From NCBI RefSeq assembly GCF_009761375.1, contig NZ_LEKM01000135.1, positions 1 to 34,165 on the forward strand: DNA of 34,165 nucleotides, given 5' to 3'. Positions 1 through 7,730 of the stretch are shown here, in pieces. This stretch comes from Ursidibacter arcticus (GTDB lineage: Bacteria; Pseudomonadota; Gammaproteobacteria; Enterobacterales; Pasteurellaceae). The position numbers were made by a program, and so were the translations under genes. The notes under the pieces were generated by a model that had not been told where the DNA came from, did not search any database, and saw only the letters and a list, made by a program, of their open reading frames with translations. Each line of letters begins with the position of its first letter. Position 1 is the first letter of the stretch.

Positions 1-124
1 TTTATTTTATGTTGAAAGGTAAATGTTTTATTACAGCAATTACATTTATAACGTTGAGTGTTATTTTGTGTACCGTGCTTCTTTATATTTTGATTTTTAC
101 AAAAAGGACAAGTTTTTTATTCAT
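1..124 (-). pseudogene. InsA-like transposase N-terminus, frame-disrupted and cut by the window edge
   Basis: Minus-strand translation gives a zinc ribbon with CPFC followed by CNCC, including a QRYKC stretch and a TFTFQ ending, as in IS1 InsA (CPSC, GHQRYLC, CRKTWQLQ in the E. coli protein). The only nearby ATG (124-122) is one frame away from this ribbon: ATG AAT AAA AAA CTT soon runs into a stop, while the ribbon frame has a TAA just before its first lysine. Adding one A to the A6 run at 118-113, or a -1 slip there, would join them. It is therefore a decayed copy, a frameshifted gene or a sequencing error. The ribbon frame stays open to position 1. Confidence 0.55.
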
Positions 125-129
125 TTTCA

Positions 130-176
130 AAAAAGTGCGTTAAAGCCTTATACTATAAGCTCTTAACGCACTTTTT
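130..176. terminator. 14-bp perfect hairpin inside the IS1-like end
   Basis: AAAAAGTGCGTTAA (130-143) pairs perfectly with TTAACGCACTTTTT (163-176) around a 19-nt loop. The A-tract and T-tract make it terminator-like in both directions. It lies between the element's end and the insA-like start, where it could block read-through transcription into the transposase; that role is inferred. The core AAGTGCGTT is close to the H. influenzae uptake core AAGTGCGGT but does not match it. Confidence 0.5.
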
Positions 177-209
177 AGCAACCATTTTGTCCATTACACC
201 GAAATAATC

Positions 210-250
210 GGCGTAATGGACAAAAATGTGGGATTTTTGTCCATTACGCC
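210..250. repeat. 41-bp perfect palindrome made of IS-end sequence
   Basis: GGCGTAATGGACAAAAAT (210-227) and ATTTTTGTCCATTACGCC (233-250) are perfect 18-bp inverted repeats around GTGGG. The same sequence, with small differences, ends the neighbouring IS1-like element at 184-200. The palindrome looks like two terminal repeats placed head to head with nothing between them. The left arm can also pair with 184-203, so two mutually exclusive hairpins are possible in RNA. Confidence 0.7.
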
Positions 251-295
251 TCTTTTTGAGATTATTTATATAGAAAAATTTTAGGCGACTATGAA

Positions 296-700
296 TTAAT
301 CTACCTTTGATTTTAAAATACCAGAAGACCCTTCGGAATAATCTTTTGGCTGTTCATCATCATTTGTTGATTTTTCTGTTAATTGAGATTGCTTGAAAAA
401 TTCAATTTTCTGTGTAGCTTCATCAGAAAGTAGGTTTTGAGAGCCTTTTGCTAAATGTGTGTAAAGTTTCTTATAGTCCTCTGCTAAAGTTGCGAGTAAA
501 TTCGCCGATTGTTGAAAATGTTGTTCTAGTTGCTCTTTTTGGGCATCTAATTTAGCAGTAGTTGTTTTTAACTCATTTTCTAGTTTTTGTTGTTTTTGTG
601 CATTGGCGTTAGTCGCTTTTAGTACAACATATCCTATGATTATACCCACAATAAATGCAGCAACGATTGCTAACCAAATTTCATTTGACCATTGTTCCAT
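296..700 (-). CDS. yhcB: YhcB/ZapG family inner-membrane protein (DUF1043)
   Basis: A 134-residue protein with one N-terminal membrane segment (about residues 8-28, including the GIIIGYV stretch) followed by a Gln/Lys/Glu-rich coiled coil (about 33-65) and a polar tail. This is the layout of YhcB, renamed ZapG, a cell-envelope protein linked to division and envelope growth in enterobacteria. Location supports the call: in E. coli yhcB also lies beside rplM-rpsI, divergently transcribed. The ATG at 700 is preceded on the minus strand by AGGAG (AACAGGAGTACATT), a good ribosome-binding site. The C-terminal tail after about residue 105 is low-complexity and likely disordered. Nothing looks truncated. 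Confidence 0.88.
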   Translation of the reverse strand: MEQWSNEIWLAIVAAFIVGIIIGYVVLKATNANAQKQQKLENELKTTTAKLDAQKEQLEQHFQQSANLLATLAEDYKKLYTHLAKGSQNLLSDEATQKIEFFKQSQLTEKSTNDDEQPKDYSEGSSGILKSKVD

Positions 701-830
701 AATGTACTCCTGTTTTTTGACTGAAATTATCTATTTTTATCATTTTCTTGTTTCAATGAGAAGTTAAATTCTAAAGTAATTTATGAATTTTTGAAAATAG
801 TCGCAAATTAGATATTTTTTTATAAAATAC

Positions 831-860
831 TTCGCTTTTTCTTTAAAAGATCTGTATAAT
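831..860 (+). promoter_or_regulatory. Probable rplM-rpsI promoter
   Basis: A consensus -10 box TATAAT sits at 855-860. A poor -35 candidate, TTCGCT (831-836), lies 18 bp upstream, and very A/T-rich sequence before it could act as an UP element, as expected for a ribosomal-protein promoter. Transcription would start near 867, giving a leader of about 130 nt. Confidence 0.6.
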
Positions 861-866
861 TTCGCC

Positions 867-1424
<558 letters not shown>

Positions 1425-1439
1425 TCACGGAGCATAAAA

Positions 1440-1835
1440 ATGACAGCAGCAAATCAAAACTACGGCACAGGTCGCCGCAAAAGCTCTTCAGCTCGTGTAT
1501 TTATCAAACCGGGCAGTGGTAACATTACTATTAACCAACGTTCTTTAGAAGTTTACTTCGGCCGTGAAACTGCTCGTATGGTGGTTCGTCAGCCGTTAGA
1601 ATTAGTTGAGTTAACTGATAAATTAGACCTATACATCACAGTTAAAGGTGGTGGTATTTCTGGTCAAGCGGGTGCAATCCGTCACGGTATCACTCGTGCG
1701 TTAATGGAATACGATGAAACTTTACGCCCAGCACTTCGTGCAGCTGGCTTCGTTACTCGTGATGCTCGTCGCGTTGAACGTAAAAAAGTGGGTTTACACA
1801 AAGCACGTCGTCGTCCACAATACTCAAAACGTTAA
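1440..1835 (+). CDS. rpsI: 30S ribosomal protein S9
   Basis: A 131-residue protein, close to the E. coli length of 130. It has the [14 protein letters not shown] start, the [16 protein letters not shown] core and the basic C-terminal tail ending in [11 protein letters not shown], whose last residues reach the ribosomal P site and touch tRNA. It is co-transcribed with rplM, a pairing found throughout bacteria, and is followed 17 bp later by a strong terminator, so the operon ends here. Confidence 0.98.
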   Translation: MTAANQNYGTGRRKSSSARVFIKPGSGNITINQRSLEVYFGRETARMVVRQPLELVELTDKLDLYITVKGGGISGQAGAIRHGITRALMEYDETLRPALRAAGFVTRDARRVERKKVGLHKARRRPQYSKR

Positions 1836-1851
1836 TTTTCGTTTTTCGAGC

Positions 1852-1882
1852 AAAGGCAGGAATTTTCCTGCCTTTTTCTTTT
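1852..1882 (+). terminator. Rho-independent terminator of rplM-rpsI
   Basis: AAAGGCAGGAA (1852-1862) pairs with TTCCTGCCTTT after a short T loop and is followed by a T-rich tract to 1882. It sits directly after the rpsI stop and separates this operon from nrdAB. Confidence 0.92.
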
Positions 1883-1925
1883 TAAAAATACTTAGAATTG
1901 AATGGGTTATTAGATGTCAATTAAA

Positions 1926-1971
1926 TTGACAAAATTTTCTATTTGAAATTTTTACTGAATAACATTATCTT
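1926..1971 (+). promoter_or_regulatory. nrdAB promoter region
   Basis: Two -35 candidates are visible: TTGACA (1926-1931) and TTGAAA (1943-1948). The latter has TATCTT (1966-1971) 17 bp downstream, overlapping the first NrdR box, as expected for a repressed promoter. The exact choice is uncertain. Confidence 0.4.
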
Positions 1972-2007
1972 GTGTCTCGTTACTCAGGGGAATACTATAT
2001 ATAGTGC
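1960..2007 (+). promoter_or_regulatory. Tandem NrdR boxes upstream of nrdA
   Basis: TAACATTATCTTGTGT (1960-1975) and ATACTATATATAGTGC (1992-2007) both fit the 16-bp NrdR box consensus acaCwAtATaTwGTGt with few mismatches. They start exactly 32 bp apart, about three helical turns, which is the hallmark arrangement. NrdR is the nucleotide-sensing repressor of ribonucleotide reductase operons, so nrdAB here is almost certainly in its regulon. The nrdR gene itself is not in the window. Confidence 0.9.
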
Positions 2008-2054
2008 CTGATGAGTGACTAATGTTAATTTATAATCTACATAGGAGACATCAG

Positions 2055-4322
2055 ATGACTGATACGCTAATGGTGACTAAACGTGATGGACGTTTAGAGC
2101 CAATTAATTTAGATAAGATCCACCGTGTCATAACTTGGGCAGCAGAAGGATTAGAAAATGTATCTGTTTCACAAGTTGAATTACGATCACATATTCAATT
2201 TTATGACGGTATTAAAACATCAGATATTCACGAGACTATTATAAAAGCCGCAGCCGATCTGATTTCTCAAGAATCCCCCGATTATCAATATTTAGCCGCA
2301 CGTTTGGCAATATTTCATTTACGCAAAAAAGCCTATTCCAGATTTGAACCGCCGCATTTATATGAACAAGTAAAAAAAATGGTTCGCTGTGGGAAATATG
2401 ATCCTAGTTTATTGACAGAATATAGTCGTGAAGAGCTTGATAAAATAGATACTTTTATCGATCATAATCGAGATTTAAATTTTTCTTATGCGGCAGTCAA
2501 TCAATTACAAGGAAAATATCTAATACAAAATCGAGTATCAGGCGAGATTTACGAAAGCCCTCAATTTCTCTATATCTTGATTGCAACTTGTTTATTTAGT
2601 ACTTACCCGAAAGAAACTCGCCTAGACTATATTCAACGATTTTACAACGCAATTTCAACATTCAAGATTTCATTGCCGACTCCAATTATGGCTGGTGTAC
2701 GCACTCCAACCAGACAATTTAGCTCCTGCGTATTGATTGAGTGTGGCGATAGTTTAAATTCCATCAATGCCACAGCATCTGCGATTGTTAAATATGTTTC
2801 CCAACGAGCGGGTATCGGCATCAATGCGGGGGCTATTCGAGCATTAGGCAGTCCAATTCGTAATGGTGAAGCATTTCATACGGGCTGTATTCCATTTTAT
2901 AAATTATTTCAAGCAGCGGTAAAATCTTGTTCTCAAGGTGGGGTTCGGGGTGGTGCTGCGACCGTTTTTTACCCCATTTGGCATTTGGAAGTGGAAAGCC
3001 TACTAGTGTTGAAAAATAATCGTGGGGTAGAAGATAATCGTGTTCGCCATATGGATTACGGTGTTCAACTGAACAAGCTAATGTATCAACGTTTAATTAA
3101 GGGTGAAAATATTACCCTATTCAGCCCGTCTGATGTGCCTAAACTATATGATGCTTTTTTTGCTGATCAAAACTTATTTGAACAGTTATATATTCAATAC
3201 GAACAAGATCCCACTATTCGTAAGCAAACCGTAAAAGCAACAGAGCTATTTTCCTTATTGATGCAAGAACGTGCATCAACAGGGCGAATTTATATCCAAA
3301 ATGTCGATCACTGTAATACTCATTCTCCTTTTATAGCCAGCCTTGCGCCTATCAAGCAATCTAATTTATGTTTAGAAATTGCTTTACCGACTAAACCACT
3401 TAATGATGACAATGCGGATGAAGGGGAAATCGCACTCTGCACCTTATCTGCATTTAATTTGGGTGCTTTAAAGCACTTAGATGAATTGGAAGAACTCGCT
3501 GATTTAGCCGTACGAGCCTTAGATGCCTTACTGGATTATCAAGATTACCCGTTAAAAGAAGCTGAAATAAGCTCAATTAAAAGACGATCGTTAGGTATTG
3601 GAGTGATTAACTTTGCCTACTATTTAGCTAAAAATGGTGTGAAATATTCCGATGGTAGTGCAAATAATCTCACTCATCGTACATTTGAAGCTATTCAATA
3701 CTATCTATTAAAAGCCTCAAATCAGTTAGCCAAAGAGCAAGGGGCTTGTGAATATTTTAATCAAACCACTTATTCACAAGGTATTTTGCCAATTGATACT
3801 TATAAATCAGATATAGACACTTTGACCACAGAACCGCTACATTATGATTGGGAACAGCTAAGAACAGATATTCTGCAGTATGGTTTACGAAATTCAACAT
3901 TGACCGCCTTAATGCCATCAGAAACTTCATCACAAATTTCCAATGCAACTAACGGTATTGAACCTCCACGAGGATATGTCAGCATTAAAGCATCAAAAGA
4001 TGGCATATTACGCCAAGTTGTTCCTGAATATGAAAGGTTATCCAACCAATATGAGCTATTATGGGATATTCCAAATAACAACGGTTATTTGCAACTGGTC
4101 GGCATAATGCAAAAGTTTGTCGATCAAGCTATTTCAACGAATACTAATTATGATCCTACTCGTTTTCCTGATGGAAAAGTGCCAATGAAGAGTTTGCTTA
4201 ATGATCTATTGATTGCCTATAAATATGGCTTAAAGACGCTTTATTATCAAAATACCCGAGATGGTGCGGACGATGCACAAGATAACATCACAAATTGTGA
4301 CAGCGGGGCTTGTCGTATTTAG
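2055..4322 (+). CDS. nrdA: Ribonucleoside-diphosphate reductase class Ia, alpha subunit
   Basis: A 755-residue large subunit that reduces ribonucleoside diphosphates to deoxyribonucleotides in the cytoplasm together with NrdB. I chose ATG 2055 rather than the in-frame ATG at 2022 because it follows AGGAGA at ideal spacing and gives an N-terminus matching E. coli (LMVTKRDGRLEPINLDKIHR, the ATP cone that senses ATP/dATP). Visible landmarks are the FSSCVLIE cysteine, the NLCLEIALP and CTLSAFNLGA segments with the catalytic N-x-C-x-E triad, the LMPSETSSQISNATNGIEP loop, the C-terminal YYQNTRDG radical-transfer tyrosines, and the terminal CDSGAC redox pair. All key residues are present. The gene is full length and regulated by the NrdR boxes just upstream. 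Confidence 0.98.
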   Translation: MTDTLMVTKRDGRLEPINLDKIHRVITWAAEGLENVSVSQVELRSHIQFYDGIKTSDIHETIIKAAADLISQESPDYQYLAARLAIFHLRKKAYSRFEPPHLYEQVKKMVRCGKYDPSLLTEYSREELDKIDTFIDHNRDLNFSYAAVNQLQGKYLIQNRVSGEIYESPQFLYILIATCLFSTYPKETRLDYIQRFYNAISTFKISLPTPIMAGVRTPTRQFSSCVLIECGDSLNSINATASAIVKYVSQRAGIGINAGAIRALGSPIRNGEAFHTGCIPFYKLFQAAVKSCSQGGVRGGAATVFYPIWHLEVESLLVLKNNRGVEDNRVRHMDYGVQLNKLMYQRLIKGENITLFSPSDVPKLYDAFFADQNLFEQLYIQYEQDPTIRKQTVKATELFSLLMQERASTGRIYIQNVDHCNTHSPFIASLAPIKQSNLCLEIALPTKPLNDDNADEGEIALCTLSAFNLGALKHLDELEELADLAVRALDALLDYQDYPLKEAEISSIKRRSLGIGVINFAYYLAKNGVKYSDGSANNLTHRTFEAIQYYLLKASNQLAKEQGACEYFNQTTYSQGILPIDTYKSDIDTLTTEPLHYDWEQLRTDILQYGLRNSTLTALMPSETSSQISNATNGIEPPRGYVSIKASKDGILRQVVPEYERLSNQYELLWDIPNNNGYLQLVGIMQKFVDQAISTNTNYDPTRFPDGKVPMKSLLNDLLIAYKYGLKTLYYQNTRDGADDAQDNITNCDSGACRI

Positions 4323-4393
4323 ATACAAGCGGGCAGATTTGCCTGATTTTTTGCATAGGCAATCAATAAAACAATATCAATAAGGATCACACT

Positions 4394-5524
4394 ATGGCAT
4401 ATACCACTTTTTCTCAGCATAAAAATAACCAACTTGAAGAACCGATGTTTTTTGGACAAAACGTTAATGTTGCACGTTATGATCAGCAAAAATATGAAAT
4501 TTTTGAAAAACTCATTGAAAAACAGCTCTCATTTTTCTGGCGACCTGAAGAGATTGATGTTTCCCAAGATCGTATTGACTACCAAGGTTTACCTGAACAC
4601 GAAAAACATATTTTTATCAGTAATTTAAAATATCAAACATTGCTCGACTCAATTCAAGGGCGGGGGCCTAATGCAGTTTTATTACCAATTTGCTCAATTC
4701 CAGAACTCGAAACGTGGATTGAAACTTGGTCTTTTAGTGAAACTATCCACTCCCGATCTTATACTCACATTATCCGAAATATTGTTAATGATCCATCTAT
4801 CATTTTTGATGATATTGTTGAAAATGAAGAGATCCAAAAAAGAGCAAGGGATATTTCAACCTACTACGATGAATTAGTTTTAGATGCACAACTCTACCAA
4901 ATTTTTGGCGAAGGCGAATTCAATATAGACGGTCAAAAAAGACAAGTTACGCTATATGAGCTGAAACGAAAATTATATCTTTGTATGCAATCTATCAACG
5001 CTTTAGAAGCGATACGTTTTTATGTTTCTTTTGCTTGTTCATTCGCATTTGCAGAACGAAAATTGATGGAGGGTAATGCTAAAATTATTAAGTTTATTGC
5101 TCGAGATGAAGCCTTGCACTTAACAGGTACACAGCACATACTAAATTTAATGGCGTATGGCAAAGATGACGATGATTTTATGCGGATAGCACAAGAGTGT
5201 CGTGAACAATCTTTCCAACTTTTTATGGACGTAGTGCAACAAGAAAAAGAGTGGGCGAAATATCTCTTTAAAGATGGCTCAATGATGGGGTTAAATGAAA
5301 CGATTCTTTGCCAATATGTTGAATATATCGCCAATATTCGAATGAATGCGATCGGTTTAGGTACGCCATTTCCAACTAAAAGTAATCCAATTCCTTGGAT
5401 CAATGCTTGGCTTGTATCCGATAATGTACAGGTTGCACCGCAAGAGGTCGAGGTTAGCTCTTATCTTGTAGGGCAAATTGATGCAAATATCAATGTAGAA
5501 GATTTTGATGACTTTAAATTGTAA
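4394..5524 (+). CDS. nrdB: Ribonucleoside-diphosphate reductase class Ia, beta subunit
   Basis: A 376-residue protein, the same length as E. coli NrdB. It holds the diiron centre and tyrosyl radical that start catalysis in NrdA. Visible ligands are D85, E116, H119 and the radical tyrosine Y123 (in SRSYTH), with the later ligands in [11 protein letters not shown] and [14 protein letters not shown]. The C-terminus ([21 protein letters not shown]) is the NrdA-docking tail. It follows nrdA by 71 bp with an AAGGA ribosome-binding site, as one operon. The small ferredoxin gene yfaE that follows nrdB in E. coli is absent here; a terminator comes next instead. Confidence 0.98.
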   Translation: MAYTTFSQHKNNQLEEPMFFGQNVNVARYDQQKYEIFEKLIEKQLSFFWRPEEIDVSQDRIDYQGLPEHEKHIFISNLKYQTLLDSIQGRGPNAVLLPICSIPELETWIETWSFSETIHSRSYTHIIRNIVNDPSIIFDDIVENEEIQKRARDISTYYDELVLDAQLYQIFGEGEFNIDGQKRQVTLYELKRKLYLCMQSINALEAIRFYVSFACSFAFAERKLMEGNAKIIKFIARDEALHLTGTQHILNLMAYGKDDDDFMRIAQECREQSFQLFMDVVQQEKEWAKYLFKDGSMMGLNETILCQYVEYIANIRMNAIGLGTPFPTKSNPIPWINAWLVSDNVQVAPQEVEVSSYLVGQIDANINVEDFDDFKL

Positions 5525-5562
5525 ATATATAAGTATTATAGACTTGTATTAAACGTAAAAAT

Positions 5563-5600
5563 AAAACGGCTTAACTCCGTAAAAAGAGCCAAGCCGTTTT
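5563..5600. terminator. Bidirectional terminator between nrdB and yjiG
   Basis: AAAACGGCTT (5563-5572) pairs perfectly with AAGCCGTTTT (5591-5600) around an 18-nt loop. A and T tracts on both sides suit termination of nrdAB from the left and of yjiGH from the right. Confidence 0.85.
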
Positions 5601-5603
5601 AAA

Positions 5604-6062
5604 TTAAATAACAAAACGCATTACTAACATTGCTAGGTAGGCATTGATAATACAGATACCAAATAAGATTAAATAATGCTTACCTGGCACACCTAATACG
5701 CCTAGTATTCTGCCCATATACTGAACAGTTGAACCCACTAATGCCATTCCAGGAATTAAAATCGCAATATGTTGTGCATTCAAAACACCTTCTTGGACTA
5801 ACGCAACTAGCACACCAGCTGCACCACCCCAACTAAGAAATGCCGCTAGGAATACTGCAATAGATTCGCCTGGTAAGCCGAGTGGAACCATAATAAAGCC
5901 CAAATATTCGCCAAATATTTTTAATAAACCCGAAGTATTTAGCATATAAATGATGACGAATGCCATCAAAACATTTGGAACAGTACTATTGATTGCGATA
6001 TTCCAACCTTTTTTCGCACCATCAATAAAAATATCAGTGATTAATTTATTTTGGCTACTCAT
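5604..6062 (-). CDS. yjiG: YjiG-family inner-membrane protein (SpmB-like, nucleoside-recognition GATE domain)
   Basis: A 152-residue hydrophobic protein resembling E. coli YjiG along its length: a DxFIDGAKKG start, then PNVLMAFVIIYML, the GLPGE turn, a GGAAGVLVA segment and a final ILFGICIINAYLAM helix. Four or so membrane segments are likely. The family belongs to the SpmA/SpmB nucleoside-recognition superfamily; its substrate is not known. It overlaps yjiH by 4 bp (ATGA), so the two are translationally coupled and probably form one two-part membrane complex. In E. coli the partner iadA (isoaspartyl dipeptidase) follows; it is absent here. Confidence 0.85.
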   Translation of the reverse strand: MSSQNKLITDIFIDGAKKGWNIAINSTVPNVLMAFVIIYMLNTSGLLKIFGEYLGFIMVPLGLPGESIAVFLAAFLSWGGAAGVLVALVQEGVLNAQHIAILIPGMALVGSTVQYMGRILGVLGVPGKHYLILFGICIINAYLAMLVMRFVI

Positions 6063-6697
6063 ACTTCCACCTCGTCATCTTTCACAAATTTTTTGACATA
6101 TAAACGCATTAAGTTTGCCCCAACAATTTTAAAGACAAAAATAATTCCCAAGCACATCGCAATCGAAACTGGTGCTGTTGTGCCTGCTTTATCGCTCACT
6201 AATAATAATGGTGCGAATGATGATAAGAAGTTGGTTAATAACGCTCCTGCACTAAATTGGAATGCTGCAAAAATGAGCAATTCTTTATAGGTAATTTTCC
6301 CTTCATTACGCAAGAATTTTGTAGTTGAACTACCTGCATCAGTACTTTGTGTACTGGCAATTAAAGAGATAGAACAAGAACCTGGAATACCCATTACTGG
6401 TTTTAAGATAGGACTAAGCCATTTTGAAGCGGCTGCTAATGCTCCGTAATGTTCAAAAATAGCGACAAACCCTAATGCAAGCATTACACTTGGGATAAGT
6501 GAAAGAGCGAAGATAAATCCACCTTTTGCACTTGTTCCCCCAGCTGTTTTAAACCACTCTGGGAATTGTCCTGTTAATTTGCCGAAGTCAAATATTCCAC
6601 CGAAAATATCCTTCGCAAATCCACCAAAGAAAATAATGGCACATAGTAGTGATATTGTGCCGACAATCAGTTTTTTGACAGTGATATTGTCTTCCAT
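6059..6697 (-). CDS. yjiH: YjiH-family inner-membrane protein (SpmA-like, nucleoside-recognition GATE domain)
   Basis: A 212-residue polytopic membrane protein, the partner of YjiG. Visible features are an N-terminal membrane segment (about residues 9-28), a long loop with TSAKGGFIFALSLIPSVM, the conserved small-residue motif IPGSCSISLIASTQSTDAGSS near 100-125, and a late segment IAMCLGIIFVFKIVGANLM. Similar to E. coli YjiH in order and length. The start at 6697 is preceded by GGAGG (ACGGAGGCTGTATG), a strong ribosome-binding site. The upstream region holds a -10 box and a CRP-like site, so the pair may respond to carbon supply. Substrate unknown. Confidence 0.83.
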   Translation of the reverse strand: MEDNITVKKLIVGTISLLCAIIFFGGFAKDIFGGIFDFGKLTGQFPEWFKTAGGTSAKGGFIFALSLIPSVMLALGFVAIFEHYGALAAASKWLSPILKPVMGIPGSCSISLIASTQSTDAGSSTTKFLRNEGKITYKELLIFAAFQFSAGALLTNFLSSFAPLLLVSDKAGTTAPVSIAMCLGIIFVFKIVGANLMRLYVKKFVKDDEVEV

Positions 6698-6727
6698 ACA
6701 GCCTCCGTTATGTAGTATGTTGAGCTG

Positions 6728-6770
6728 ATTATACTGAGATGATTTTTAGAAAAATGTGATATAAATCAAA
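6728..6770 (-). promoter_or_regulatory. Predicted CRP-dependent promoter of yjiHG
   Basis: On the minus strand a perfect TATAAT -10 box lies at 6733-6728, giving a start near 6721. TGTGA-N6-TCAAA (6755-6770 on the plus strand; one mismatch to TGTGA-N6-TCACA) is centred at 6762.5, about 41.5 bp before that start. This is exactly the class II CRP position, replacing a recognisable -35 box. The geometry is seen in the sequence; the binding is inferred. Confidence 0.6.
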
Positions 6771-6849
6771 AATTTGAAAAGAAGTCTTAGAACAAATACG
6801 AATTAAATTTATACTAATTATTACTTATTTTTAGAATGTAATTTGAACA

Positions 6850-7602
6850 ATGTTTGACGGACATATTCACTTAGATCAATTTTCAGATGAACACATTACT
6901 CAGATTTGTTCCAATCCAAATTTACAAGGATTTATTGCTGTTGCAACTAATTTAGAGAGTAGCCAACGCTTGTTATCTTTGAAGAAATATTTTCCACATA
7001 TCTATTGCTGTGCAGGTTTTCACCCTGAACAAGATCTACCGACTGAAAATGAACAAAATCGCTTATTTGACTGGATTGCAAAAAATCATCAATATCTAAC
7101 CGCTTGTGGAGAAGTGGGGCTGCCTTATTATCACAAGCAAGAGCAACCCAGTTTAGATTATCAGCCCTATATTGATCTATTTGAACAGTTTATTCAGTTA
7201 AGTAAGCGGTATGATTTACCGCTAAATTTGCATATTGTATATGATGATACGGATATTGCTTTATCCTTACTGAGCAAATATCAAGTGAAGAAAGCTCATT
7301 TTCATTGGTTCAAAGCCAGTGATGAAATGTTAAATGAACTTTTGCATACGCCTTATTACGTTAGTGTAACTCCCGATATTTTATATAACCCCAAAACACA
7401 AAAGGTGGTAAAGCAATTTCCCCTTTCTCGCCTAATGATTGAAACTGATGCCCCTTGGCAACATCAAGGTTTTGAGCCAATTGAGATTGAAAAACAGCTT
7501 AGGGCAGTTATTGAGCAAATTGCAAGATTAAAAAACTTATCTATTTTTTCTGTTATTAATCAAATAAGATATAATTTGATGGATTTTTATTCACTTAAAT
7601 AA
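6850..7602 (+). CDS. TatD-family metal-dependent hydrolase (putative DNase)
   Basis: A 250-residue TIM-barrel hydrolase of the TatD group. Visible metal-site elements are DGHIHLD at residues 3-9 (the two-histidine HxH), the GEVGLPYY segment near 97-104 supplying the bridging glutamate, LHIVYDD near 137 and HFHWF near 152 supplying histidines, and IETDAPW near 200 supplying the aspartate. The GEVGLPYY variant and short length resemble the YjjV/YcfH-like branch rather than TatD itself, so I leave the symbol blank. Members act as 3'-5' exonucleases or D-aminoacyl-tRNA deacylases; which applies here is not known. It is a single gene with a weak ribosome-binding site. Confidence 0.85.
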   Translation: MFDGHIHLDQFSDEHITQICSNPNLQGFIAVATNLESSQRLLSLKKYFPHIYCCAGFHPEQDLPTENEQNRLFDWIAKNHQYLTACGEVGLPYYHKQEQPSLDYQPYIDLFEQFIQLSKRYDLPLNLHIVYDDTDIALSLLSKYQVKKAHFHWFKASDEMLNELLHTPYYVSVTPDILYNPKTQKVVKQFPLSRLMIETDAPWQHQGFEPIEIEKQLRAVIEQIARLKNLSIFSVINQIRYNLMDFYSLK

Positions 7603-7607
7603 CTTAT

Positions 7608-7623
7608 TGTGATCTTCTTCACA
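7608..7623. promoter_or_regulatory. CRP-like palindrome upstream of clpB
   Basis: TGTGATCTTCTTCACA has both consensus half-sites (TGTGA-N6-TCACA). It lies just after the TatD-family stop and ends 7 bp before the clpB sigma-32 promoter. A TTGACA at 7642-7647 with a poor -10 (TGTCAA, 7665-7670) would place the site near -61.5, a class I position; this second promoter is speculative. Confidence 0.5.
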
Positions 7624-7629
7624 TTTTTA

Positions 7630-7657
7630 CTTGAAATTAACTTGACAATCCCAATTT
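7630..7657 (+). promoter_or_regulatory. Sigma-32 (heat-shock) promoter of clpB
   Basis: CTTGAAA (7630-7636), a 13-bp spacer and CCCAATTT (7650-7657) match the sigma-32 consensus CTTGAAA-N13-15-CCCCATnT with a single weak position. Its place about 75 bp upstream of the clpB start codon fits a heat-shock chaperone gene. Confidence 0.85.
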
Positions 7658-7730
7658 ACTGTTTTGTCAAGCGAGAGTTCAATCTCTCAATGTCAGAATG
7701 TTAAACAACAGAAGAATTTTAAGGAAAAAT

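Larger units (their letters stand above)
1..200 (-). mobile_element. IS1-like insertion sequence, one end only (runs off the left edge)
   Basis: The minus strand from about 200 to 1 looks like the left end of an IS1-type element. It begins GGTGTAATGGACAAAATGG at 200, a GGTxxTAATG-like terminus, then carries a 14-bp hairpin (130-143 with 163-176), then an insA-like reading frame starting at 124. A start codon roughly 75 bp inside the end and a zinc-ribbon first ORF fit the IS1 layout. The other end lies outside the window, so length, target duplication and integrity cannot be judged. The family call rests on the zinc-ribbon pattern and on layout, not on a database match. Confidence 0.55.

Noticed and set aside
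1714..1929. A 71-codon plus-strand frame overlapping the rpsI end
   Set aside because: It overlaps the rpsI coding end and its terminator in another frame and has no ribosome-binding site.
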